A stretch of 64,000 bases of DNA from CALMEC01 sp964434425. Lineage in GTDB: Bacteria; Actinomycetota; Thermoleophilia; Miltoncostaeales; Miltoncostaeaceae. Below, piece by piece: positions 38,801 to 47,498 of this stretch. Position 1 is the stretch's first letter. Every line of letters begins with the position of its first letter. Both the position numbers and the translations under genes were made by a program. The stretch is taken from positions 308,573 to 372,572 of the forward strand of contig CAYSVH010000001.1 in the NCBI GenBank assembly GCA_964434425.1. Direction: 5' to 3'. The notes below the pieces were generated by a model. That model was not told the origin of the DNA. It searched no databases and saw only the letters and a list, made by a program, of their open reading frames with translations.

Positions 38801-38942
38801 GTTCCTGGGGGTAGAGCACACCCATGGCGTATTTGCGGTTGGGAGGGTCTGCGACGCTCTCCTCAGGTCCTCCGAGGGGGCCGATCAGGTTCGAGCGAAG
38901 CCACTCCAAGACTTCGGCTCGGCTCTCGGAAATATCGGTCAT
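35844..38942 (-). CDS. drmA: DISARM helicase DrmA
   Basis: DrmA is the SF2 helicase core of DISARM and with DrmB forms a complex that loads on invading DNA. The 1032-aa product starts at ATG 38942, overlapping the previous stop (TGATG). A longer frame upstream is only a shadow of the previous gene. After an N-terminal domain of about 400 residues come Walker A FPTGGGKTEAYL (near 423), a zinc-binding insert with CPWCAAP and CTDDGC (near 540-570), the DEAH-like box IIQDELHLLSGPLG (near 632), STATIRHASEQ, VSVGVDVPRLGLM-type motif V (ACTNMLSVGVDVPRLGLM) and motif VI QATSRVGRD. The C-terminal part is the family-specific region. The sequence looks intact. Its neighbours are not those of textbook DISARM: no DrmC phospholipase D gene is nearby. 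Confidence 0.93.
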   Translation of the reverse strand: MTDISESRAEVLEWLRSNLIGPLGGPEESVADPPNRKYAMGVLYPQEPKGAHVANAAVGDDPIFEQDDAQAVKPDEFDDVPVVTADSWMPSSCGLSLYFSGDPVLQCEVAAAVYARRPDDGAGSDWIRSPLPEGGGRETVKLSRGEPSATLFDGRAELTTVWREVSDGWLVTCSLVNPRVVADRTRVDAQECIYQVELSCSPTHGSINEYPEVEALSTDPEEEDLRLVFRNHRTFAAGHNTSVRWEPDAPGARPDHVCIEFLPSHEVPAVTPELSEGETSGSDPVKVLDIGWLAAPRDPEDLMASLGAFLDHYAEWISGQIATAVPGRLEAAKGRLIGSQQDALERMRAGVAALDEPDVADAFRLANQAMALQMRPPGERSADVGPVPLGRFTWRPFQLAFQLLVLRSLADPDHPEREDADLLWFPTGGGKTEAYLAVAALEIFLRRLRKGPSGGGLAVITRYTLRLLTSQQFQRTAGFICAAELIRRGHDRLGDEPITLGLWVGEGVLPNNRKKAREWYERFRHANDPRYAYPFQLDLCPWCAAPLVPDDRTDDDSAYGVSLDTSGLHLNCTDDGCAFHPSIPVKLVDEDIYDSPPTFLVATVDKFARLPWVSEAARLFPVDGSVDPPSLIIQDELHLLSGPLGSVFGVYEAAIDTLLWHEGRPPKVVASTATIRHASEQVRGLFARDVHVFPPTGLSSDNSFFARTDHNRPGRLYAGVLAPAHSPSYALSLVSAPLLYAPLRPGLDERLVSSYWTLVIYHNSLRELGRTLTIARDDIPSHLASMSPGKERKIEDDDVVELTGNLEGPELARALRQLEAPRGEDGVISVLACTNMLSVGVDVPRLGLMLVVGQPKTSAEYIQATSRVGRDAVPGLVVAMLGASKPRDRSHYEGFIGFHQALYRHVEPTSVTPFADPVRRRALHAALVTVVRHGARLDEASTFSMEDPRIRDVIERLAARIAKADPAEADSSRRHLDCLIEEWTEWAADRRLMYTARSWQFTSLLVDFGSKREGWETLSSMRSVDLQVPIDV

Positions 38943-40555
38943 CAGGACGGAATCGCCTCCCCGTGGCTCGTCATCAGTTGCTCGTATCGTCCCCTGAGGG
39001 TGCGATCCAAGAATACGGCGAGTTGCACACGTGCACGGGTGATGGACACATAGAGGCGGCCGCGCTGGGCCTCGCTCAGAAGCGCCTCGTCGACATCGAC
39101 CAGTGCGATGAACTCGTTCTCCAGCCCCTTGACGTCGCCGATCTCGGAGAACGTGGTCTCCCGCGGCGGCCAACCCGCGACCGAGGCGGACGAGACGGAT
39201 ACGATCCTCGTCGCCAACGTCCTGGGCAGACGGTGCACGATCGACCGGTTCCTGTCGACAGGTGACACCACGGTGATGCGACCCGGTACGACCCCATCAT
39301 CTCCCAGGCGATCGAGCCATTCCGCCAGCTGGGCTGTCGCATCCGCGTCCCCGTTGCAATCGACGATCTGGACGTCTGGTCCATGACCCGCCGGCGGCTC
39401 ACCGACGTCAGCGCCCGTAAGCAGTCGGGTGTTGTCGACGATCTGACGGGTGTTGCGGACGTTCCGCTTCAACGGCGGAGTGTTCACCGTCGCGTAGGCG
39501 CGCAGCTCACCGTAGGCCGCCGGATCGAACCTTCCGGAGACCCCCGCCTGGTGGTTGGGGTCGAGGAAGATCCTCCAGCGCCCCTTCTCCAGTCCGCCGT
39601 GCACCAGCGAATCGACGGTGCTCAGCGCTTCGTAGTTGATGAGGTCCTGCCCTTCGTCCACCACCAGGGCGTCGAAGACATCACCGATCTCGCGAGCGGT
39701 GTCGAGGGTCATGACCTCCAGGTTCTCCTCCCGCGCCTCCGCCTTCAAGAACGCGGACAGGACCTTGCTGTGACACATGAGGAGCGTCAGTTCACCCGCG
39801 CGCGCATGACGACGCGCGATCTCGATCGCCATGAACGTCTTTCCCGTGCCGGCTCCCCCTTCGACGACGAGCCTGTCGGAGGTCTCGACGAGGTCCAGCA
39901 TCCCCAGCTGTTGCTCCGTCAGCTCGTGCGACTCACGGATCAGATCGGACGCCCAGGTCCCGATCCCGGGCAGCTTCTCGAAGTCCGGGCGGACGAACTC
40001 GACCACACGATCGACCACAGGGCGGGATGGCAGGCCGCGGCTGTGGCGCTTGGCCTTCCAGTGCGCGAACAGGTCATTCAGGCACTGATCCATCTGATCG
40101 ATGTTGCGTTGGTCGATGACCATCTCCGGGACCCACTCCTCCGACGCCACGTCGAAGGTGCAATCCGGGAACACCACCCCGTATCCATGGACCAGAGAGC
40201 GAACCTCTGGGCCGATCTGGTCCTCGAGGCGGTCCCGAAGGGCGTACATCGCCCGCTGAGCCTGCCTGAAAGGACCCTCTCCGCCGGGGTGGCGCTTGCC
40301 GTATCTGTCCATGTAGGTCCAGGACCCGTCATCGACGCGGACCCCGCCGCCTTTCACCTCCAGGACCAAGTAGCCATCGGGAGTGACGATGAGGAAGTCG
40401 ATCTCCCCCTCATGCTTCCCGTGGATGAGCGGCACGTTCAGCGAATGGAACGCGCGGGCTCCCGGGACCGACCGCGCATCCTCCAGAGCTGCGAAGACCT
40501 TGCGCTCGCCGTCACTCTGACACGAGGGTGCGACGTAAGGGGGGACCAGCTTCAC
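38942..40555 (-). CDS. NERD nuclease-domain protein fused to an SF1 helicase
   Basis: This 537-aa protein begins with a NERD (nuclease-related) domain, residues about 15-150, with the signature EGEIDFLIVTPDGYLVLEVK, where D and ExK are the metal-binding residues. An ATPase/helicase follows with Walker A VEGGAGTGKTFMA (near 232), motif II VVDEGQDL, motif III-like FLDPNHQ, motif V GDVKGLENEFIALVDV and motif VI YVSITRARVQLAVF. It starts at GTG 40555, sharing GTGA with the stop of the GHKL-helicase gene, and ends in TGATG shared with drmA, so translation of all three is coupled. I infer that it is the DNA-cutting or resection component of the system. NERD-helicases also occur alone, so its role in the complex is not certain. 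Confidence 0.88.
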   Translation of the reverse strand: MKLVPPYVAPSCQSDGERKVFAALEDARSVPGARAFHSLNVPLIHGKHEGEIDFLIVTPDGYLVLEVKGGGVRVDDGSWTYMDRYGKRHPGGEGPFRQAQRAMYALRDRLEDQIGPEVRSLVHGYGVVFPDCTFDVASEEWVPEMVIDQRNIDQMDQCLNDLFAHWKAKRHSRGLPSRPVVDRVVEFVRPDFEKLPGIGTWASDLIRESHELTEQQLGMLDLVETSDRLVVEGGAGTGKTFMAIEIARRHARAGELTLLMCHSKVLSAFLKAEAREENLEVMTLDTAREIGDVFDALVVDEGQDLINYEALSTVDSLVHGGLEKGRWRIFLDPNHQAGVSGRFDPAAYGELRAYATVNTPPLKRNVRNTRQIVDNTRLLTGADVGEPPAGHGPDVQIVDCNGDADATAQLAEWLDRLGDDGVVPGRITVVSPVDRNRSIVHRLPRTLATRIVSVSSASVAGWPPRETTFSEIGDVKGLENEFIALVDVDEALLSEAQRGRLYVSITRARVQLAVFLDRTLRGRYEQLMTSHGEAIPS

Positions 40556-43500
40556 GCCGTCGTCCCCTGCTTCCAGAGGTGCTCGAACTTCGTGAAGGCG
40601 AGCTCACCGTCGAACTGGAGGAAGTTGTCCGCCACGTCCACGATCAGACACTCTTCCTTCCCTCCGTTCAGTGGCCCGCGCAGCCCACGCCCGATCATCT
40701 GCTGATACCGGCCGGGAGTGAAAACCGGGCGGGTGATGTAGACCGCCGAGACCTTGGGCGCGTCGAAGCCCTCGGAGAAGACATCATAGTTCGTGAGAAC
40801 CCGGATCTCCCCTGCCTGGAAGAGCTCGATGTGCCTCCGACGCGCTGCGGGATTCCCCTCGCCCCAGATCGGACGCGCAGGGATCCCTTCGAGCTGGAGG
40901 AGCGCCGCGAGTGTCTGTGCATGGGCGACGCTGGCGGCGAACACGATCACGGTGAAGGCGGACGGCAAGCCGCTGATGGACCTGACGATCGTCTGGTTTC
41001 GCTCGCCGTCGTCCGCGATCCGCTTGCTCAGGGAACTGGGCACTCTGTCGAACCGTTCGAGCTCGACTCTCTCCCCATGGTCCAGCGAGAGATTGGATCC
41101 GTCCAGCTTCTCGTGGCGGACCCCCGCCAGCACACCCATCCGCTGGAGCGTGTCGTATGGATCATCCCCGAGTGTCTTGTCGTCGAACCGGTTCCCACCG
41201 TATCGACGCACGAGCCGGTCCGTCTCCTCCTCGCTCCTCCCGCGAAAAGGAGTGGCAGTGAGCCCCGCCAGGGTTGTCCTGAACTTGCCTGCGCGTGCAT
41301 CGTTCCCGACCCAGTTGAGCAGGGCCGTATACGAGCGCTCCGTGGACCCGTGCGCCTCATCGATCACCAGACAGTCGGGGCTTCTCAGCCACTCATAGGC
41401 GTCGTCACCACGATCGATCACCGCTGTCAGCTTCTGGATCGTCGCCACGACGACGTGCCAACCGGACTCCGGCGGGCGTGCATCATTGCTCGCCCAGAGA
41501 CGGCTCAGTTTGACCGGTACCCCGCGCGGGCCGATCTCGCGCCAAACGTACTCCCAGGTGCCCATCGCCTGTTCACAGAGTTCGTCACCGTTGGCAACCC
41601 ACAAGTAGGTCCCGGTGCTCGATTCGGTCTCAACCACATGCTCGATCAGCGCCTGCACCGCGACACGGGTCTTTCCGGCCCCGGTCGGGAGGGAGACGAG
41701 CCCGCGACGGTCCCGCTTCGGTTCACCGAGATGACGCTTGATGCGATCCGCGATGGTCCGTTGATAGTCATGCAGGGGAGGGAGCTCGGGCGGACGCAGA
41801 ACCCGTTCGAAAGGGGTTCGACTGATCCCTGGTTCACCCGCGAACGCTTGATCGAAACCCAGGTCCCGGACGAACTCGAGCGCAGGGGCCGATCCCGCCC
41901 ATTGACGCGGCGGCTCAAGGCCCTCCGCATCGAGTTGGTCTCTCAGGGCCTGGAGGCTCCCCGTGCCGTGGACCGCCAGGAACATCTGTGCCAGCACTCG
42001 CTGAGAGGGCTCACCGTGCGACGCCGTATACGTCTCGACGAGGCCTCTCGGAAGCCCGCGGCGCAGACTGCCCGCCGCTGCCAGCGCGGAGAGCTTGTCC
42101 GCGTCGCCCTCCGCGGCGCGGACGGCCGCTCTGATCTGCCGTCGCTTGATCGTGCTCTTCTTCTCGAGGATCTGATCAAGCGTTGCCTCACTGAGGTGGA
42201 TACCCGTGTGCTCTCCGATTCGGCGGATGAGGGTTCGGTCGTCGAGGTCCTCCACTGCGTAGACGACACCCGCGTCGTCTACATGGACGACAGCGAGTTC
42301 ATCGTCCCGGCCAAGGGGGGTCTGGCGTTCGAGGCGAATCTCCGAGCAGCGGACGAGCGTCCAGGTGTCGACGCCCTCCGGCCCATAGCGCTTAAGCGCC
42401 GTGAACTCGTCGAGCATCGGGACCGGGGCGGCGACCGGTGTGTGGACGACCTGCACCGTGATCATGTCCTCGGCGCGCTGGAACCCCCATCGCCCCACGA
42501 GCACATCGACGATGTCCTGCTCGGCGGACTGAAGCGACAGATATGGAATCTCCGACGCGGTCAGCGTCTCGACGTGCAGGGGACGCCGAGCGACGACCAC
42601 CTGCGAGGGCGGAAGCACCGTTCGTCCCCCACCCCTCCGCGCCAGGACCCGCGGAGGCGCCTCAGCCCCGCAGGACGCCGCCCTCAGATAGAAGGCCTCC
42701 ACCGCTGCGATGTCCGAGTCGCCCGTGGCCCGCTCAAGCGCCTGTGCCCAGGCGGAAGAGGTCGGGCGAGCCGGGTCACCGTCGATGCCAAGCCGCGCCA
42801 GGACCGAATCGCGGAGGACTGGAACGGGGAGGAACCGACCCGTCGGGTCGAGGTCAGACGTAACGCATCCGCTGACCTGTGCAGGCCCAGCACTGGTCTC
42901 CAGGACGCCATGCTCCTGGAGAGCCCACCATCCGGGTTGCGGGACCGTCCCTCCGGCGACGGCCAGAAGCGGTGACTCTTCAAGCAGCTGCACAAGAGCC
43001 ATGCTGAATCTGAGCGCGCCCAGGTCATCAAGCCTGCTCAGGGGTGCAAGCGGCCCCACATAGTCAGGTGATGCGGTGTCCGGCCGGCCGGGGACGCCCG
43101 TGTCCGCGATGTGCGCCCGATAGTCGTTCCACCATGGGAGTCCCTCGACGTTCTCAGGTCCCGGCCCGCGCTGCGGTTCACTGACGGCACCGAGAGCCCG
43201 GAGCAGATCGATCTGACCACCGTGGAACTCGACGTCGATGGCTCCTGCGCCCCCCTCATCTCCCCGGATGATCTCGCCCGGAAGCAGTGCCGACCTGATG
43301 GGTGCGAACGCGTTGTCCCGTGTCCGGACATGAATCGGGATGCCCGAGTCCTCGAGCGTCTGAAAGGCCTCCTCGGCGTCGAGACCACCGGCAAGACGCC
43401 AGACCTTGTGCCAGTCCAGGGGCCCCTCTGTTCCGAGCAGCGAACGGAGCTCCTGGGTTCGATCCATGTGCTCGATCCCAAGGACCAGCGCCGCTGCGAC

Positions 43501-45177
43501 GACTGCTTCATCGGCGGCCAGATCCGGGTGCAGATAGGAGATCCCCTGAGCCGCCTTCGGAAAGTGCGAGGTCGCAATGAACACCCGCGTGGGGTCGATG
43601 GGGGCCAAGCGACCTCCCGCCGTGAGGACGATCGCGGCATCCTTGTGTCCCACATCCACGTCCGCGAGCAGAGCGGCCACCCGCAGCGCGTGCCCAGACG
43701 TCTCGGGTCTGGAGGGATCCACCAGGGCTTCAAGCCACGCCGCGACGGATGCGAAGCGACCGCCGCCGCGCTCGACGAGGGCCTCCGCACGGGGCCGACG
43801 TTCCCGCGAATCGACAGAGGGATGAACCCATCCCGCCGGCGGGCCGCCTGGTCGTTCAAGCCAGAGTGCGTGGGCTTCCTCCGGAAGGTCGCGCGGATAC
43901 AGGTTGAGCGAGGACGGAACGACGTAAAGCCCCGCTGAGTCGGGCAGCGACGGTCGCTGCGCGGCCTTCGCGTAGCACTGCTCGGTGAGGAACTCATCGC
44001 CGAACCGATCGGCCTCCCGCCCACGACCTGGGAGCAGATCGAGAGCGCAGCCGGGGTCGTCCGGTGATGCGAGACCCGACAGGGTGTCCGCGACAAGCTC
44101 GGCGGACGCACTGATGAGTTCACGGTTGTAGTCCCCGCGCAGGAGATTCTGGCGGTCCTCATTCGTCTTCCACGGTGCGTTGATGATGCCGTTGAGAGTG
44201 GTGCGGTCCTCCGTAGGGAAGTAGGCCCAGAACTCACCGCGCTGGCGGCTCGGAGGAGTGCGGATCGCCCAACTCAACTGGACCTCATCGCGCGAGGCCT
44301 CCTCATCGGAGTCCGGCTTCACGGCATCTGAGAGCACATGCGCGCGACTGAACACACGCCAGGCGCTCAGGTTGTCCTCGGCGCCGAGCATCAGGTAGGT
44401 GCCGTCCTTCTCAAGGGTCAGTTCACGGCGGTCGGCAGCCTTCATACCCGCCTCCGCATCGGTGAGGACCAGGGTCGTCACGTGGGGGCAGAAGAGGAGG
44501 AACTCCGACTTGAAGTCGAAGACCTGCTGCGCGAGGTCCACGTCTGATGCGCCATCGGCGATGCCCACATCGCGGGGGAGTTTGATGATCGTACTCGCCC
44601 ACTCGGCCATGGCACCCAAGACGGGATCATCGACGAACGACAGAAGCGGGTCGACGGGTGCGGCGACGCGCAGCACGGGCGTCCGTTCGACGCCTGGAAC
44701 CCGCTGATTGATCAGGACCTTGGCGCGAGCGGCAGAGAACCGGAACGATCCGGTTCGGGAGTAGACCTCGGGGTTGGACGTGACGGACAACACGGACTTG
44801 AAACCCAGCCCGAACCGTCCGATCTCGTCTCCTCGCTTCTTCGAGTTGTGGGAGCCGAGCATGGCCACCACGCCGTCCGCGTCGATCGGTGCACCCTCGT
44901 TGGCGCAGTAGACAGCATCGCTCGTGAGGACGACCTCGATCCTCCCCATGGCGCCGGCCCGCAGCAGCGCATCGGCTCCGTTCTGAATCAGCTCGTACAG
45001 CTGACGATGCCCGTATCCGCCTTCTCGGATCTGGCGTTCGACACCGAAGTGCTCGTCGATGTACTCGTGGTGGAGGGCGTAGCTGTCCAGGGTCTCATCG
45101 GAGATCCGTCGGACCTCCGTGCCGACCGCCGACTCGACGCCCTCCCAACCGGCGGCGCCATCCGAACCCTGAGTCAT
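40552..45177 (-). CDS. GHKL (sacsin/Hsp90-like) ATPase fused to an SF2 helicase
   Basis: This 1541-aa protein combines two ATP-driven machines. At the N-terminus is a Bergerat-fold ATPase like that of sacsin and Hsp90: N box RQLYELIQNGADALLRAG (near 60-75), CANEGAPIDADG and the second glycine box IGRFGLGFKSVLSV (near 116-130). A middle region of about 950 residues without recognised motifs follows. The C-terminal SF2 helicase has PPLHDYQRTIADRI, Walker A SLPTGAGKTRVA (near 1160), VIDEAHGS (near 1270), GLTATPFRG and QMIGRGLRGP. The ATG at 45177 is preceded by GAGGGGAG. It is the first gene of the operon, with the methyltransferase diverging 139 bp away. The role is inferred: conformational ATPase plus DNA translocation, possibly discriminating unmethylated DNA. 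It is not a component of described DISARM classes as I know them. Confidence 0.9.
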   Translation of the reverse strand: MTQGSDGAAGWEGVESAVGTEVRRISDETLDSYALHHEYIDEHFGVERQIREGGYGHRQLYELIQNGADALLRAGAMGRIEVVLTSDAVYCANEGAPIDADGVVAMLGSHNSKKRGDEIGRFGLGFKSVLSVTSNPEVYSRTGSFRFSAARAKVLINQRVPGVERTPVLRVAAPVDPLLSFVDDPVLGAMAEWASTIIKLPRDVGIADGASDVDLAQQVFDFKSEFLLFCPHVTTLVLTDAEAGMKAADRRELTLEKDGTYLMLGAEDNLSAWRVFSRAHVLSDAVKPDSDEEASRDEVQLSWAIRTPPSRQRGEFWAYFPTEDRTTLNGIINAPWKTNEDRQNLLRGDYNRELISASAELVADTLSGLASPDDPGCALDLLPGRGREADRFGDEFLTEQCYAKAAQRPSLPDSAGLYVVPSSLNLYPRDLPEEAHALWLERPGGPPAGWVHPSVDSRERRPRAEALVERGGGRFASVAAWLEALVDPSRPETSGHALRVAALLADVDVGHKDAAIVLTAGGRLAPIDPTRVFIATSHFPKAAQGISYLHPDLAADEAVVAAALVLGIEHMDRTQELRSLLGTEGPLDWHKVWRLAGGLDAEEAFQTLEDSGIPIHVRTRDNAFAPIRSALLPGEIIRGDEGGAGAIDVEFHGGQIDLLRALGAVSEPQRGPGPENVEGLPWWNDYRAHIADTGVPGRPDTASPDYVGPLAPLSRLDDLGALRFSMALVQLLEESPLLAVAGGTVPQPGWWALQEHGVLETSAGPAQVSGCVTSDLDPTGRFLPVPVLRDSVLARLGIDGDPARPTSSAWAQALERATGDSDIAAVEAFYLRAASCGAEAPPRVLARRGGGRTVLPPSQVVVARRPLHVETLTASEIPYLSLQSAEQDIVDVLVGRWGFQRAEDMITVQVVHTPVAAPVPMLDEFTALKRYGPEGVDTWTLVRCSEIRLERQTPLGRDDELAVVHVDDAGVVYAVEDLDDRTLIRRIGEHTGIHLSEATLDQILEKKSTIKRRQIRAAVRAAEGDADKLSALAAAGSLRRGLPRGLVETYTASHGEPSQRVLAQMFLAVHGTGSLQALRDQLDAEGLEPPRQWAGSAPALEFVRDLGFDQAFAGEPGISRTPFERVLRPPELPPLHDYQRTIADRIKRHLGEPKRDRRGLVSLPTGAGKTRVAVQALIEHVVETESSTGTYLWVANGDELCEQAMGTWEYVWREIGPRGVPVKLSRLWASNDARPPESGWHVVVATIQKLTAVIDRGDDAYEWLRSPDCLVIDEAHGSTERSYTALLNWVGNDARAGKFRTTLAGLTATPFRGRSEEETDRLVRRYGGNRFDDKTLGDDPYDTLQRMGVLAGVRHEKLDGSNLSLDHGERVELERFDRVPSSLSKRIADDGERNQTIVRSISGLPSAFTVIVFAASVAHAQTLAALLQLEGIPARPIWGEGNPAARRRHIELFQAGEIRVLTNYDVFSEGFDAPKVSAVYITRPVFTPGRYQQMIGRGLRGPLNGGKEECLIVDVADNFLQFDGELAFTKFEHLWKQGTTA

Positions 45178-45316
45178 CCTGCTCCCCTCAATCGCCCACA
45201 CTCTTCCCTATCGGTAGCGAGAGCGCGGACCTGAAACCCAACACCCGATGGGAGCATCTCACATGCCTCCCGACGGACAGGTCGCTCCGGGGAGACGACC
45301 GGTACGCTGCATCCGC
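45178..45316. promoter_or_regulatory. Divergent promoter region between defence operon and methyltransferase
   Basis: The 139 bases hold the start signals for both directions. On the plus strand TACGCT at 45303-45308 resembles an actinobacterial -10 only 8 bases before the ATG at 45317, so the methyltransferase mRNA may be leaderless, in keeping with the lack of a ribosome site. No convincing -35 is seen. The shared region could co-ordinate modification before restriction. Confidence 0.4.
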
Positions 45317-46381
45317 ATGCGCGTGTACAGCCTCATCGATCTCTTCGCGGGTTGCGGTGGGATGACCCTCGGATTCGAGCAGACCGGGCGATTCCGCTCG
45401 ACATTCGCCGTCGATGCCGACCCATACGCAGCGGCGACCTACCGGGCCAACTTCAACGGGATCCTGTCCACATCCCAGATAGAGGACGTGACTCACTTCC
45501 CAAAAGCAGACGTCATCATCGGCGGTCCGCCGTGCCAAGGGTTCTCGCCCCTGAACCGAGAGAGAGTCGGCTTCTCACGCCGCTCTCTCTGGCGTGAGTA
45601 CCTCCGCGCGGTCACAGAGGCGCGTGCCATGGTGTTCGTCATGGAGAACGTCCCGGAGTTGCTGCGGTCGCCGGAGTTCATCCAGTTCTCGGACGCCGCC
45701 GCCGAGATCGGATTCACCGTGACGAGCGGTGTCCTCAACGCAGCGGACTTCGGCGTCGCGCAGCATCGCCGACGGGCCGTCGTCATCGGTTCCCGGATCG
45801 GCGAGATCACCTGGCCGACAGTAACGCACCACCGTCCCCACCCCCATCGGCGCACTGGCAGTGAGTGGGTCACATTCCGCGCTGCAGTGGCTGGCCTTCC
45901 TCTGACGCCAGACGGAGAGAACTGGCACGTGGGTCGACGGCCCTGGCCCGTGAGCATTGAGCGATACCGGACGATCCCTGCTGAGGGTGAGGGGCGGTTC
46001 GAGTTGGCAGAACGACGTCCAGACATCACGCCTCCCTGTTGGTTGAAGAAGACATCGGGCTCGACCGATGTCTTCGGACGCCTGTGGTGGGACCGTCCGT
46101 CCGTCACGATTCGCACCGAGTTCCACAAGCCTGAGAAGGGGCGCTACCTTCACCCGAGCGAACATCGCGCGATCACGCCCCGTGAGGCGGCACGGTGCAT
46201 GTCCTTCCCCGACGACTTCGTCTTCCCTCTCGACCAGTCGATGAGTCGGATCGCCAAGCAGATCGGCAACGCTGTTCCGCCCCTGCTGGCACGAGCAATC
46301 GCAGAGGGGATCGCGGAGACGCTCGACACCCACTCTGGGTATGCAGACCGGGACGCCGACCGGCGTTCAGCTGTCATTTAG
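45317..46381 (+). CDS. DNA cytosine-5 methyltransferase of the DISARM-like locus (DrmMII-like)
   Basis: This 354-aa C5-cytosine methyltransferase presumably marks host DNA as self for the divergent operon. Motif I is LIDLFAGCGGMTLGF (near residue 6-20). The catalytic Cys73 is in GGPPCQGFSPLN, motif VI is MENVPELL (109-116), motif VIII QHRRRAVVIG, and motif X is IGNAVPPLLARAIA. The frame is open to an ATG at 45248, but homology begins at MRVYSLIDLF, so ATG 45317 is chosen. Class 2 DISARM also uses a 5mC methyltransferase. It is different from the methyltransferase at 29297 (PCQGFS here, PCTGFS there). The vsr gene at the far end of the divergent operon fits repair of its methylated sites. Confidence 0.92.
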   Translation: MRVYSLIDLFAGCGGMTLGFEQTGRFRSTFAVDADPYAAATYRANFNGILSTSQIEDVTHFPKADVIIGGPPCQGFSPLNRERVGFSRRSLWREYLRAVTEARAMVFVMENVPELLRSPEFIQFSDAAAEIGFTVTSGVLNAADFGVAQHRRRAVVIGSRIGEITWPTVTHHRPHPHRRTGSEWVTFRAAVAGLPLTPDGENWHVGRRPWPVSIERYRTIPAEGEGRFELAERRPDITPPCWLKKTSGSTDVFGRLWWDRPSVTIRTEFHKPEKGRYLHPSEHRAITPREAARCMSFPDDFVFPLDQSMSRIAKQIGNAVPPLLARAIAEGIAETLDTHSGYADRDADRRSAVI

Positions 46382-46397
46382 ACGCGAAATCTCAACA

Positions 46398-46429
46398 GAG
46401 GCCCGGCCGTGAACCACTGGCGGGGCCTC
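46398..46429 (+). terminator. Hairpin after the methyltransferase gene
   Basis: GAGGCCCGGCC and GGCGGGGCCTC pair with one mismatch around a 10-base loop, 17 bases after the stop codon. Confidence 0.5.
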
Positions 46430-46460
46430 CGCGAGGGGCCTTTCCGGGTTCTTCGGGGGT

Positions 46461-47450
46461 TCAGGTGGGTAGTTTCACGTGGATTCGTCCGCAGACGAGG
46501 GTGAGTATTGCCAGCAGGGAATCGAGGCGGCGGAAGCCTCTGGCGCGGTGGTTGATCAGCCGGACGGTCGAGTTCATTCCTTCGAGGCGGGCGTTCGACA
46601 ACCGAAGGGTGATGGCGTTCGCGATGTACTCCCGGTGGGTGCCGAGGGTCAACGCGGTGCGGATGAATGGGTCGAGTTCGCTGACGCAGGCGGCGTAGAT
46701 CCATTCGTCGAGTAGTCGGAGGGCTTCATCGTGGTCGCGGGCGAGGTACACGGCGCGGAGTTGGTCGACCAGTAGCCATCCGCGGTAGAGGTCCTGGTTT
46801 GTTGCGGCGAGCTGGTCGAGGATCGTCTGGTCGCGGGGTCGGAGGTTGTCGCTGCGGCGGCGGATCGCGAACCGGGTGCCTTTCACCCATGCCGCCCGCT
46901 CGGGGTCGCTGTCGCGGAGGTTCTGCCACAGGCCGCGCCGCAGTTCGTCCAAGGCCTGCCCGGCGAGTTTGATGATGTGGAACGGGTCGGCGCAGATCCG
47001 GGCGTTGGGGCACCAGGTGCGGATCGCCCGGATCCACCCGCCGTGCAGGTCGACCGACACCGCCTCCAACTGGCCGCAGCGGTCCGGTCCGAGGGCCTCG
47101 AAGAACGCGGCGGCGGTTTGTTCGCTTCTGCCGGGGGCCGCCCAGACGAGCCGGCGGGTGTCGTGGTCGGTGATGCACATGAGATACCGGTGGCCCTTGC
47201 GGTAGGCAACCTCATCGATACCGATCCGCCGCAGCCCGTCGAGGCCGTCGCCGTCCCGGGCCCGGGTGTGCTCGGTGACGACCCGCTCGATCATCCGGCC
47301 GACGGTATGCCAATCGACACGTTGCAGGTGGCAGACCACACTCTTCGGAGCGCTGCGTGCCAGCCACACGCAGGTGTCCTCAAACGCGCGGGTGAACCGG
47401 GAGCCCGCCCGTGCCCACGGCACCCGCTCGTTTCGCACCCCGCACGTCGG
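46461..47450 (-). pseudogene. ISL3-family transposase, 5' truncated by an IS3 element
   Basis: The C-terminal 330 codons of an ISL3 transposase are present with IGIDEVAYRKGHRYLMCITD (first Asp), VSVDLHGGWIRAIRTWCPNA (second Asp) and GMNSTVRLINHRARGF. The last preserved zinc-finger residues (PTCGVRNERVPWARAG) stop exactly at the IS3 boundary, 47450/47451. The missing N-terminal part is not found on the other side of the IS3 element, so a deletion or rearrangement accompanied the insertion. The element end with TTCTTCGGGGGTTC lies near 46452. The GTG at 47438 is not a native start. The 19.4-kb remnant is a relative of this copy. Confidence 0.88.
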
Positions 47451-47498
47451 TGAGGCGGGCTGGGTTTGACGGAGACCGGGTTTGGTGGGTTCCTTGTT

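Noticed and set aside
40528..42975. 815-codon plus-strand frame opposite the GHKL-helicase
   Set aside because: Antisense shadow; the minus strand encodes an intact SF2 helicase here.
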